A stretch of 64,000 nt of DNA from Phlebotomus papatasi (Eukaryota; Arthropoda; Insecta; Diptera; Psychodidae). Position numbers and translations under genes: made by a program. Every line of letters begins with the position of its first letter. Position 1 is the stretch's first letter. The stretch covers positions 96,071,417-96,135,416 of the forward strand of contig NC_077222.1 in the NCBI RefSeq assembly GCF_024763615.1, in the 5' to 3' direction. Positions 56,501 to 64,000 of this stretch are shown here, in pieces. Below the pieces are notes generated by a model. That model saw nothing but the letters and a program-made list of their open reading frames with translations. It ran no database searches and was not told where the DNA came from.

Positions 56501-59500
56501 CATTAGCTTCTCCCCAATGGTTAAACCCCCTGTTGGTATTTGAGTTGATATCATAGATGTCTTTCGGGGCCGCGCCGACTTCTCCTAAGAGTGTTCTTAG
56601 TGTTATCCTGTGAGTTACCCCTTCGGAAGGGGTATCGTAGAGAGGATTAGTAATTAGTATTGAGAGTTGGTTCATGTCGGATCGTGTCGTAGGGAATAGA
56701 CCCTTAGGCCGGCTTCAGACCTGAGGTTTAGCCCAATTCCCGAAAGTCTCAAATTTCAAAATAGTAACCAATTTTATTGACTTTTCAGAATTAACCAGAT
56801 CATTTACCCATAATATTCAATCCTAAGTCATATTTTGCCAAAAAATCTTGACTAATAAAAAATAAGAGAACTTAAGCCATATGGCTAAGTCTTAGGTCTT
56901 GAGGAACGCTGAGGGTTATGGAGAAATCTAGTATTTAAAATTAATTAACGTGCTCCAATAATGCAAATTATGCGAGAAAAAACGCGTCCCAAACAACCCC
57001 ATTTGCGTCCCATACTGCCCCACATGCTTAGGTGGCTTAGGCCCTCATCCACGCGACTGCTTTAAGGGCTTCGCCCTTATAGATACCCCGACTGATGTAA
57101 AAGTCTCAAAAAATAAATGGTGAAAAACGAGAATACTTTAGGTGTTCGCAAAATCTAAGAAAACCAAAACTGTTTCATCATATTTAGTAAAATATTTCCT
57201 AGTTTCTTACCCGTGTTTACTAGTGCGCCCACAACATGCACTTTATACAAAGGCTAACTTTTTCGGAGAACCCAGTCACTATTCAGAGAACTCGAGAAAC
57301 GCATACATTTTTCCTTGAGCCCGGATACTTTTATACCAGGGGAACCCGTATACTTTTTCAATTAAACCAGTAAACCCATACAATTTTTCTGGGAACCAAT
57401 ACGATTTTTCAAGGAATATCTGGGAATCCATAGTTTTTGTTTTTGGAACCCATGGGGTTCTACGGGGAACTTATTAATTTTTTCAGGTAACTACGGGGGT
57501 CCTATACAAATTTTCAGGGAAGCCGGGGAACCTGTGAAATTCATACGTTTTTCAGGAAACCGAGGCACCTATGCAATTTTTCATGGAACTCGAGGATAAG
57601 CAATACAATATTTCAGGGAATCCGTAAAATCAATACACTCATATGACAACCGTTGGCTCAGAAAAAAAAAGATTTTTCCCAAAGCTTTTACTAATTTTGG
57701 TGGTAATAACTTTTTCTAAAATAAAAATAATAAATATAATAATAAAATAAAAGAATAGAAAAAAAAATGAATATAAAAAAAATAATAGTCACTTTGCTTG
57801 CTTATGAGTTACATTTTGACGTTATAGAACAATTCGTACCTGAGTCCAAATTAATGAGCGTAACCAGATAAGTTTTTCACTGGTTACAACAACTGTTAAC
57901 CAGTTACCAGTTACAGTTCTGAAGACGGGTTGAAACCGGTTTTAAGAGATAAAACTTGTTTAAAACCGTCTCTTTACAAAAATTTTAGAATCTCTTTTAA
58001 GCTTAGGTTTTTTCTTGAAATTCAAGATAACACTGCAAAATATTTCCGTGTATAAACTAACTAAATAACTAACTAACTAACTAACTGAGAAAAAGAATAT
58101 ATTTATGTGTTAAATCCTACACCAAAGTTTAAGTTCTAAAAAAATGCTCAAAATTCCATAATCTAACTCTAAAATTGAAACCGGTTAACCAGTTTCAGAG
58201 TCATCCAAAACCGGCTAACCGTCTATCCTAAAAACCCGATTATTTGGAATCCCTACTGTTAACGGGTTAATATATTTTATAAGGATAATTTTATCTCACT
58301 TGGATTAATAAAATGACGTGTTATACGAATTGGCTTTGGCCATGGCTAAATTTCCGATTAACCAAGCAATTGACAAACGAAACAGACAGTAACCAGTAGG
58401 AAGTTGTAAAGTTACGTTCGAAAAGCTCTGTTCGAAGCTTTTGAGCTTACTACAGATAATTATGAATTTTCATGGCTTTTATATTCGTAATAATCAAAGA
58501 TTTTAGTATTCATGTATTCATCAAATGGTAACCATGATTTTTAACAGTTTTAATCGGTTAAAATACATTATCTAGTTTATAATAATGCGCGTACCTATTA
58601 TGAGAAATATTAACTTTAGAAGTATTCAAATAATTGAAATTACGATGTAAGTGAATATTTAATGTACTAAGTGAAAGCTTCAAATGTCCTCAAGCACAAC
58701 CAAAATATTATGAAACACGATGGGGCTAAAATATTTTATGAGATTGAATATTACATGTGGATAATGCTGTAGCATTTTCACTTTATATGAACCTTTATTT
58801 TGGGCAAAGTATGTGAAATATGCATTAAATTGCAAAGCAAAATGCAGGATTTTGCATATATATTATAGGGTGGAGTCTACACTTATGGATGTTGTACACA
58901 CTTATGGACAACACAAAAATCTTAAGTTATTACATTAAACAGATTTCGAAAAATCAAAAAAATTGTTAATTACATCATAAGCTAATAATTTTATAACTTT
59001 TCGAAATCTGTTTTACGTAAGAACTTAAGATTCTTGCACGCTGTCCATAAGTGTAGACTCCACCCTACTAAATCTTAATTACATTTCGTGGTTACTAGTA
59101 GTAACAAGTGCCAGTGTGCAAGCGGGTTTGGTGCAAAGTTTTGCTGTTTTGTGGTTTTTTTTTCATCCTCTTTCGTCAGTATTGTCAGAAAAAAGAGAGA
59201 TTTTTCTGTAATTTTATCAATTTGCACGAAAACTGACATATTTTATGGAAATTATATCTGACATGTTACTTTTTTTTCTCCTTCGTTATGTGGCATTTTC
59301 AATTTCCTCTTTAAATCGTATGTGATATATTAAAGCTGCCGAATAATGCTTTGGAACCTAACCTTCCCCACGATATGAATATTTGAAAAGAAGAAGAAAT
59401 TGCTGTGAGTGGTAATGGTAAAAGTCCAGAAAGTTTTCATCAGAGAGAGAGAGAGAGATGAAGAAGAGGGAAGTACCTTAGAAGTACATTTTCTAAAAGT

Positions 59501-60073
59501 ATCTTATAATTCGGGAAAATGTTTTGTGAAAGATTTTCATTTTGTGGGTGATGGAAATTTTCAGCAAGTCTCAGTGGATTATCTACAATACTTGTTACTT
59601 TATAGAAATGTAGATAATTGCTGCTTTAAATTCTTACTGAAAAATAGGAAGAAAGGAGGAGAGCAAAGGTGGAGTGATAATGTGATAAAATTGATGTGCT
59701 GGTGCTTTTTTCCACCAAAGTATCATAAATTTTTTGTTGGTGGTGTTTGACTTTTTTTCTGAAGGCAGAAAATGAGAAGAATATATTAAATATTTAAAGC
59801 GTCGGAATGTTCTGTTAATAGACGTGGGATATTTGTGGGTAAAATGATAGTTTTAGAGTGTTGTTCATTAAATGGGTGTTTTCCATTCATGAATAATCAG
59901 AAAGACCAACCAATAGTTGTAAATACTGTGTTCGAGCGATTTTGTAGGAGTAATTGAGAGTTTACACTTTCAATGGCATTTAAAAATGATTTATTTTCTT
60001 TTTCATACGCCAGGGAGTTATGGATGGTGTTACTGGATTATTTCCTGGAAATTATGTGGAGCCTTGTGTTTAA
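32401..60073 (+). CDS. Abi: Abl interactor (WAVE complex subunit)
   Basis: Seven coding exons: 32401-32534, 32601-32804, 32869-33235, 33298-33496, 46857-47111, 47249-47352 and 60014-60073. All have GT-AG borders and matching phases, giving 440 aa. Residues 1-110 are the N-terminal helical region (IPEGRQNLKESFTNLERVA, NYTTQSLASVAYQINTLAYN) that joins the four-helix core of the WAVE regulatory complex. About 107-160 is the homeodomain-homologous region (KEKVARREIGVLTANK, YKIVAPMNPEKPIKYVRK). A Ser/Pro-rich linker and a PPLPPPPPPEE stretch follow. Residues 387-440 are an SH3 domain (AIYDYYADKDDELSF, DDGWWEG, GLFPGNYVE). Abi activates WAVE/Arp2/3 actin nucleation under Rac and Abl signalling at the cell cortex. 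The start at 32401 (MGSENIMDELASL) is chosen by family alignment; the ATG at 32419 is also possible. Confidence 0.95.
32601..32804 (+). CDS. Abi: Abi coding exon 2
   Basis: Encodes the conserved helical core through HKEKVARR. Acceptor GGCTTTTTAG, donor GTAATT, phase 2 at both ends. Confidence 0.93.
32869..33235 (+). CDS. Abi: Abi coding exon 3
   Basis: Encodes the homeodomain-homologous region and a Ser/Thr/Pro/Gly linker with two NTGTLGK-like repeats. Ends in phase 0 at GTAATC. Confidence 0.93.
33298..33496 (+). CDS. Abi: Abi coding exon 4
   Basis: Encodes a Pro/His/Met-rich linker (residues 236-301). Donor GTAAGT, phase 1. The frame stays open for 104 codons beyond the donor, to 33807. 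Confidence 0.88.
33898..34324. mobile_element. 427-bp TIR element, family B copy 2
   Basis: Same ends, TA flanks and length as 7984-8410, with only scattered differences, suggesting recent spread. Confidence 0.88.
35129..36389. repeat. Three tandem units each led by an ACTGTTCTCAAG foldback MITE
   Basis: MITE copies at 35129-35285, 35619-35774 and 36231-36389. The spacers after copies 1 and 2 are homologous (GAGAGACC, TGGTATGAATCTGGGCCATC, GGGGCAAAAT), and the sequence before copies 2 and 3 is alike (TTTCTCCTG-ACCTTTTTT). The block therefore looks like a tandem duplication rather than three insertions. Confidence 0.75.
36468..36683. mobile_element. 216-bp TIR element, family A copy 2
   Basis: Ends GGGGAAAGTACTCTCC and inverse GAGTACTTTCCCC with TA flanks. 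The arms continue TTCGAACGTTCATGCC and CGTTCGAAGG. Confidence 0.85.
37239..38212. mobile_element. GGTTTAGCCCAG-family element split by a 770-bp insertion
   Basis: Left part GGTTTAGCCCAGTTCCCGAA, right part ATGGCTAAGCCTTAG, as in the uninterrupted relatives at 45686-45878 and 56706-56909. The insertion is the element at 37330-38099. Confidence 0.7.
37330..38099. mobile_element. 770-bp TIR element nested in 37239-38212
   Basis: Perfect 20-bp ends GTGCTATCACACTAGGATTT and the inverse. No transposase frame. A clear target duplication is not visible, so its superfamily is open. Confidence 0.78.
39361..40490. mobile_element. 1.1-kb TIR element (GTATGCACAGTAAC ends)
   Basis: Left GTATGCACAGTAACAGCTG, right the inverse GGTTACTGTGCATAC. 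The TGCACA/ACTGTGCATAG motif is repeated subterminally on both sides (near 39410 and 40330-40440). The interior is AT-rich without a frame. Confidence 0.68.
42579..43485. mobile_element. 907-bp TIR element (TATCGTCAGTTAAATC ends)
   Basis: Ends TATCGTCAGTTAAATCAGCA and inverse, followed inward by repeated (T/C)GTAACTTCC-type motifs (42600s, 42810-42850, 43210-43300, 43450). The two overlapping open frames at 43101-43352 sit on the internal palindrome and are not genes. Confidence 0.72.
43784..43890 (+). mobile_element. tRNA-derived SINE, copy 2
   Basis: GCCCCCATAGCTCAGTGG (A-box) and CAGTTCAAGTTCGAG (B-box), acceptor-type ends GCCCCCA/TGGAGGC, then AGGAATTTTTTCTATCTT as in copy 1. The anticodon arm is degraded. 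Confidence 0.72.
44386..44885. other. Assembly gap, 500 N
   Basis: Exactly 500 undetermined bases within Abi intron 4. The round number suggests a gap of estimated or default size, so true distances here are uncertain. Confidence 0.97.
44923..45383 (+). mobile_element. Probable longer tRNA-related SINE
   Basis: Head GGGGCCTCAGTGGGTCAGTG with B-box-like GGGTTCAAAGC (44977-44990), then about 380 bases of unique body including GTGAATGAATGAATAG, and a simple-repeat tail TCTTATCTTGTCTTATCTTA. The head, body and microsatellite tail fit a SINE. No second copy in the window confirms the borders. Confidence 0.5.
45589..45940. mobile_element. Family-K TIR element with a nested element
   Basis: TTA then TGCCCTAGACACACTTACGA, with the same interior as 26671-26815 (TTATTTCTAATATAATTA). 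It is interrupted after TGCTAA by a GGTTTAGCCCAG-family element (about 45686-45878) and resumes with TAAGCC...CTCGGTTAATC. Confidence 0.7.
46857..47111 (+). CDS. Abi: Abi coding exon 5
   Basis: Encodes residues 302-386: a His/Pro-rich part, the PPLPPPPPPEE stretch, and PGWVPKNYIEK, which precedes the SH3 domain in all Abi proteins. Acceptor CATTAG, donor GTAAGC, phase 1 at both ends. Confidence 0.92.
47249..47352 (+). CDS. Abi: Abi coding exon 6 (first part of SH3)
   Basis: Encodes VVAIYDYYADKDDELSFQ through DDGWWE. Acceptor GCTTTCAG, donor GTGAGT, ends in phase 0 just after the ligand-binding WW pair. Confidence 0.94.
47917..48460. mobile_element. Diverged family-B MITE interrupted by another MITE
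   Basis: GGGCATCTGTACTAAATTTCG opens a copy about 80% like 7984-8410. It is broken at ...CACAAAGATA by the element at 48144-48360 and resumes TGTTTATATTTTTATTC. The right terminus is lost. Confidence 0.75.
48144..48360. mobile_element. 217-bp TIR element nested in a family-B MITE
   Basis: Ends GGGGAAAGCGCGCTACCTTC and inverse GAAGGTAGCGCGATTTCCCC with TA on both sides. Comparison with the intact copies at 7984 and 33898 shows a single original TA, so the target duplication is direct. Confidence 0.85.
48674..50024. mobile_element. 1.35-kb TIR element (GGACA family), copy 1, with nested palindrome
   Basis: Ends GGGGAAGTGCTCATAATTTT and inverse ...ATGAGCACGTCCCTTTCCC with TA flanks. TAATTTTGGACAC is repeated about four times at 48880-48950. 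The palindrome at 49196-49488 is inserted within it. Copy 2 is 52102-53018. Confidence 0.78.
49196..49488. mobile_element. 293-bp near-perfect palindromic element
   Basis: Arms of about 130 bases (left from GGGCGTTTCAACTAGGAAAA, right ending TTTTCCTAGTTGAAACGCCC) match with few differences around a loop of about 30 bases (near 49326-49358). TA at both flanks. No frame on both sides of the loop. Transcripts would form a long hairpin. Confidence 0.88.
51239..54291. mobile_element. 3.05-kb TIR element (CAGGGCCCGTATCCTCCA ends)
   Basis: Left CAGGGCCCGTATCCTCCA, right the inverse TGGAGGATACGGCCCCTG, with imperfect inverted similarity for some 60 bases and a second subterminal inverted pair CGTATCCACGAA/TTCGTGGATACC. 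It contains the 52102-53018 element. No transposase frame is visible in the AT-rich interior. Confidence 0.65.
52102..53018. mobile_element. 917-bp TIR element (GGACA family), copy 2
   Basis: Ends GGGTAATTGCTCATAATTTT and inverse AATTATGAGCATTTCCCC with TA flanks. The interior is collinear with 48674-50024 minus the palindrome. Confidence 0.78.
55545..55569. repeat. (TC)n microsatellite
   Basis: About ten TC units in Abi intron 6. It reads into a CAG, but no exon follows. Confidence 0.9.
56706..56909. mobile_element. About 204-bp GGTTTAGCCCAG-family element (intact)
   Basis: GGCCGGCTTCAGACCTGAGG...TTTAGCC and right end GGCTAAGTCTTAGGTCTTGAG form imperfect 23-base TIRs. It is the uninterrupted reference for 37239-38212 and 45686-45878. 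Confidence 0.68.
57270..57640. repeat. Degenerate minisatellite (GGGAACC...TACATTTTTC units)
   Basis: Roughly ten loose units of 30-45 bases alternating GG(G)AACCC/G with ATAC(A/T)(A/T)TTTTTC. The period drifts. No coding sense. Confidence 0.65.
58055..58087. repeat. (AACT)n microsatellite
   Basis: About eight AACT units with one interruption. Confidence 0.92.
58868..59065. mobile_element. 198-bp TIR element (MITE)
   Basis: Ends GGGTGGAGTCTACACTTATG and inverse CATAAGTGTAGACTCCACCC with TA flanks. (C/T)ACACTTATGGA is doubled at the left. A further inverted pair, GATTTCGAAAA/TTTTCGAAATC, lies inside. Confidence 0.88.
59442..59458. repeat. (GA)n microsatellite
   Basis: Eight GA units inside Abi intron 6. 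Confidence 0.9.
60014..60073 (+). CDS. Abi: Abi coding exon 7 (end of SH3, stop)
   Basis: Encodes GVMDGVTGLFPGNYVEPCV then TAA, after acceptor CATACGCCAG. GLFPGNYVE is the canonical SH3 C-terminal strand and 3-10 helix with the ligand-binding P and Y. It is 12.7 kb from the preceding exon. Confidence 0.94.
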   Translation, partial: GVMDGVTGLFPGNYVEPCV

Positions 60074-61649
60074 GTTATAGAATTTTTATTTGGAAAAAAA
60101 AGAGATATTTACACATTGATTTACGGATCGCTATTGCCGTTTTTTCGTTGCAATCAGTACATGAATATGGAAACGTTTTTATAAAAAAAATTATCGTCAT
60201 TATATTTTCACTTTCTGGTATTACCTACAGAACGCTAAATGTACGTAAAAACTATGCGGATGCAGTTTTATGAAAAAAATCTAATTGCTGTCATATTTTT
60301 CATAGAAAAAAGTTAATTTAATATGCTAAGAAAAATTTTCGTGGATATTTTTGTGCTGTAAATTAATAACTCTTTTTGCACTATTAGACAAATTTGTGCG
60401 GAAGTGAAAAAATAAATGCATAGAATATGCTCGAGGACTTAATATATTTAATACTTTAGAATTGGTGTAGGAAGAGCAGACAAGCTATATCAAAAAAAAA
60501 AAATAAATGAATTAAGAGGACAAAAATCCTCTTTTAGAGCTGAAGAAGGGTGTAGGCGATATGGATTAAATTAAACTACATTATATTATTAATGTATTAT
60601 TATTCAATTTTATTCACTATATATATTTTCTACATAATACTAGACTGTATTATTCTATAAAGAATTGTATTTAGATAAATACTTATCATTTATTCTATAT
60701 AGACATTTTCAATTGGATGGGGAGGAATGGGGAAAAAACAGAGGGAGGTAATTTAATTAATATAATGTCCACAAAACCGACAGAGAGGGAGCTTCTCTTT
60801 TTCTTCAATACAGCAATTTATGTTTGGAGGGTAGAATGTTTTAGGGGAAAAAATACTAATTGATTTACAAGGAACTCTACTTAGACTTCTAATTAGATCC
60901 TTATACAAATTTTAACATTTTTCAATTAATGAAGTAATCTACACAGAAAAAGTTGTATTGTAAAAGTTTGTCAATTATATTTTTGCGAAAATTTGTCAGA
61001 ATGATCTTGTTGAATTTTAAATTGGATCAATATTTCTAGTAATTTGTAAAATTGAGGAAAATCTATTGCTGAAGATACACTAATTTGGACAAGAAGTTGT
61101 TCCTAATCTAAAAAGGTAACCAATGGAAAATCAAGGTTAAAAATTGTAGCATAAAAGATTCATTTCAATGCAATTTTGTTATGTGATATTCTAATCATAG
61201 AAACTTAACTTGGGTTTCATTAGGGGGTAATTGGGGTAGGTTCGTACACTGTTAGGGGCAGCTTCGAACACTGGAATTTTTCAATAGACGAGACGTATAG
61301 GAGAACGTAGGCCTGGTGCGTACGCAGTGAACTTTTCATACTGTACTATTGTTAATGAAGGTTTTCGATATTCAAAGTGGGAGGATTAGACTAGGAGGTG
61401 AATTCTGAAATTTATGAGTTATTCAAGTGAGAAATTCACAGATCTTAGATCGCCTTTTACGAGTACTTCGTGAAGTTTTCACATAAAGTATCATGTGAAA
61501 CACTCATGGTATCTTAGAATTTGCATGATAATTTCTGTGAAAGCTTCTTGAAACACTTAGAAAAATCGATCTCAGACCGGTGAATTTATCATGTGATAAA
61601 CACACCATGTCAGAATTCATACCCAAGGGGTGAATAAGTGGGTCACAGT

Positions 61650-62020
61650 GTGCATCGTGAGCGGCGATCGGCAAACTTGTGCCGATATGGAGATAAAAAT
61701 CGCCAAATCGGCACTATTTTGCTAAGAATTTAACAGTTCTGCACAATTGGCCTGAAATCGACAGATCGGCGTGTTAATTAAGAAAAATCGGTACATCGGC
61801 ACAAGTTTAGCGTAGAATCACTAAACTTAAATGAAGTAAAGCGTTTGTTTAAACTCGTGTAATATCCTAAATTTCCTACAGACAATTCTAGTGATAAAAT
61901 TTAATGTACTGTACTGGAAACGCTAATCTTCTAGACTTACTCGGCAGACCGGTACGAAATCGACAGATCGGCACGAGATCGATGAAATGCGTGCGAAATC
62001 GGAAAATCGACACAATTTGC
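61650..62020. repeat. Degenerate repeats of AAATCGACAGATCGGCAC
   Basis: At least six loose units containing ATCGGCAC/AAATCGACAGATCGGC, in two clusters (61665-61810 and 61950-62020) separated by unrelated sequence. Confidence 0.6.
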
Positions 62021-62155
62021 AGATGTGTCGTGAGCCGTGAGCGGCACAGTTATCTATCCCTTGGTTCATATCTAGGTTTTGGTTCATCAACAAATAGAAG
62101 ACGTAGCGCTAAATTCAAACTTTAACAAATAATTGCACTTAAGACTAGACTCGTA

Positions 62156-62395
62156 ATACCTTAGGCACACTTATGACTTAAGCCGTGTGACGACTTAACG
62201 TAATAATTATTATCAAGATAATGATAAGATTTCAAGTTATATTTCCATCAATTTTTGACTAATCTGTCTCTTGGCTTAATCTAAGAAACAGCTTAGTTAG
62301 TGGGAAACTGATAGGAATTTAGGCAAATCATTATTTTGTTTATCAATACGATAAGCCGTCTCTTGGCTTAAGTCGTAAGTGTGTCTAAGGTATTA
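62156..62395. mobile_element. 240-bp TIR element related to family K
   Basis: Ends TACCTTAGGCACACTTATGA and inverse CGTAAGTGTGTCTAAGGTA. The arms include CTTAAGCCG and CGGCTTA-type blocks. The flanks, TAA on the left and TTA on the right, extend the inverted repeat. Confidence 0.75.
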
Positions 62396-63543
62396 CTTAC
62401 GAGTCCAATCCTAAGTGCAATTATCGCACTTTCCATAATAGTTGAAATCTATACCAGCTTTCCCTAATTTGTTGACAAAAAAAAAGTTTGATTCATTTCC
62501 TTTTATAGTAATTCAATTTATAAATATTCATTTAAATTGATAAATAATTTCAATTTGTGTGTGTAACACAGATTGAATTATAAATATTTGAATTCAAATG
62601 CATATTAATTAAGATAATCATAATATGTCAATATTTGCATTTCCGGCTTACCAATGAAATGCCCTTTGGCTTTTATTAATCAATTGGATATTTACTAAAT
62701 AGATTATTTCATATGGTTTTTTAAAAAAAAATCTCCACCAATGCAAATAAAGCAATTTGGGACAGTACATTTACTCCTAGAATCATATTAAAACTCTTTT
62801 ATGTGCTTTTTTTTAGTATATATCTTGGAAATTTTTTTATGTATTCCTGTACTAAATGGTTACCACATGTCACTATAATTTTCAGGATTCTATTTACTAG
62901 ACCATAAAATTGACGATAAACTTTACAATGCCATAAAACCGACAATTTCAGAAATATTGTTTCGCACTAAACGAAAGTAAGATTGTGAAGAATCTCAACT
63001 AAAAATTTTAAAGGGACTTAAAGTTATCGTATAGTTTAAAATGACAGAATAGTTGTTTGATGCATTTAAAAATTTATAGGTTAAGTTACGTTTCTGTGAT
63101 TAGAATTTTATGATTTTTTGAAAAATTTTATATACACAAAATTGGTCGGAAATGGAAACTAAGGAGGTTATTGCTAATTCTTTTCGCCTTGAATTTTTAG
63201 AATGGTTTCGAATTATCTTTGCAATTCAAAGAAAGGTGTTGTGGAACTTAAAGAATTTTGGATATCGTACAGAGCATTTCCATATAAAAATGTTTTGCTT
63301 CACTCACGTTCTTCCATAATAATTTGAGAGCGAACGAGCGAACACTATTTGAATTATTCTTGTCGTAAATAAACAAGTAATTTGCTAGAACTTTTAAGCA
63401 AATGAATGGAATGGAGCATATGCTTTTTGAACAAAAATGCTCTGTACATATCGCTTTATAGCGATACACAATAATTTTTGTTTTTTTGGGATGTTTTCAA
63501 AATTACGTCTGAATGTTTATAATTTGTAAATTTATTTCTTATG

Positions 63544-64000
63544 CCCAACGCACAATCACTTTTGTTTAGTAAACATGTTTTTGACATTTCAATGAGAGTG
63601 AGTAAGATCTAGATGTAGTCATCTCGCTCTCTCTCATAGGAAATTTTGAAAACATGTTTACAAACAAAAGTTATTGTGCGCTGGGTATTACCGTCTCGAT
63701 CATAGTTTCAAAAACATATTTATAAAACAGAAATAATATGACTTTTTGCCCGTAGCTCCATAAGTTTTTGTTTGTAAACATGTTTTCAAAATTTCCTATA
63801 AGAGAGCGAGATGACTAGATTTATATTTCATTCGTTCTCATTGGAAATTTTGAAAACATATTTTCAAATAAACTTTTGTTTTGCAAACATGTTTTCGAAA
63901 CAGCTTATTAGAGTGAGCGAGATGACTAGATCAGATCTCTTTCACTCTCACTGAAATGTCAAAAACATGTTTACAAAACAGAAGTTATTGTGCGTACGCC
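63544..64000. repeat. Cluster of foldback copies (AACATGTTTTCAAAATTTCC family)
   Basis: Complete copy 63544-63685 with ends CCCAACGCACAAT and ATTGTGCGCTGGG. Further half- and full-arms from 63760 to the window edge repeat GTAAACATGTTTTCAAAATT, AGAGCGAGATGACTAGAT and the inverses, ending GTTATTGTGCGTACGCC. It probably continues beyond the window. Confidence 0.75.

Larger units (their letters stand above)
47353..60013 (+). other. Abi intron 6 (12.7 kb)
   Basis: Splits the SH3 domain. Contents: nested MITEs (47917-48460), two copies of a TAATTTTGGACA element (48674-50024, 52102-53018), a palindrome (49196-49488), part of the 1.8-kb repeat family (50030-50330), a 3-kb TIR element (51239-54291), TC, AACT and GA microsatellites, a GGTTTAGCC element (56706-56909), a degenerate minisatellite (57270-57640) and a MITE (58868-59065). 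I see nothing classifiable in 54300-55500 and 55620-56700. Confidence 0.8.
60074..64000. other. Abi 3' UTR and downstream intergenic DNA
   Basis: A candidate Abi poly(A) signal AATAAA is at 60411-60416; another AATAAA is at about 60503. No further gene is seen. Contains degenerate GATCGGCA repeats (61650-62020), a TIR element (62156-62395) and foldback copies at the right edge (63544-64000). I see nothing in 60520-61640 beyond a partial GGGTAATTGGGGTAGG end near 61226, and nothing in 62400-63540. Confidence 0.65.

Noticed and set aside
59409..59750. 113-aa frame in Abi intron 6
   Set aside because: Begins near a GA microsatellite that supplies RERERDE; no family resemblance and no place in the Abi splice chain.
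1..64000. CRISPR array, rRNA or operon-type features
   Set aside because: No regularly spaced identical repeats with unique spacers and no rRNA-like sequence. The spliced genes show the DNA is eukaryotic.

Overview
The window is nuclear genomic DNA from an animal, most likely an insect and probably a nematoceran fly. This is inferred from an AT-rich sequence, spliced genes with GT-AG introns, a buttonless/Mox-class homeobox gene, a fly-like Abi and dense small terminal-inverted-repeat (TIR) elements. The species cannot be fixed from sequence alone. There are no bacterial features, no CRISPR array and no rRNA. A 500-base run of N (44386-44885) marks a scaffold gap.

Five protein-coding genes are supported by splice-consistent homology. 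From left to right: the last exon of a buttonless/Mox homeobox gene (+, 3650-3760; its 5' part lies outside the window); NIFK, a nucleolar RRM protein (-, 3811-5011, 2 exons, 377 aa); MNS1, a ciliary/flagellar coiled-coil protein (-, 5171-6646, 2 exons, 471 aa); inositol polyphosphate 1-phosphatase (+, 7165-20159, 3 exons, 364 aa, with an 11.6-kb second intron); and the Abl interactor Abi (+, 32401-60073, 7 coding exons, 440 aa, plus a possible upstream in-frame exon). All exon joins I propose keep phase.

The left 8 kb is gene-dense. btn and NIFK meet tail to tail 50 bases apart, NIFK starts 159 bases beyond the MNS1 stop, and MNS1 and INPP1 diverge from a 518-base shared promoter region. From 7.8 kb on the window is almost all intron and intergenic DNA filled with repeats. 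I see no further genes in 20160-32174, in the Abi introns or in 60074-64000.

The repeats are the most unusual part. Many non-autonomous TIR elements of 200-1300 bp have ends reading TA|GGG...CCC|TA and carry their terminal motif again as subterminal direct repeats. Others include two foldback elements with arms of degenerate tandem repeats, a near-perfect 293-bp palindrome, two 330-bp pogo-like elements (one keeping a transposase N-terminal fragment), tRNA-derived SINEs, two relics of a non-LTR retrotransposon, and a 1.8-kb family built of diverged internal units. Several are nested, and related copies elsewhere in the window show the interrupted sequence. The genes have unrelated roles (development, ribosome biogenesis, cilia, inositol phosphate turnover, actin nucleation), so the region is ordinary insect gene order rather than a functional cluster.
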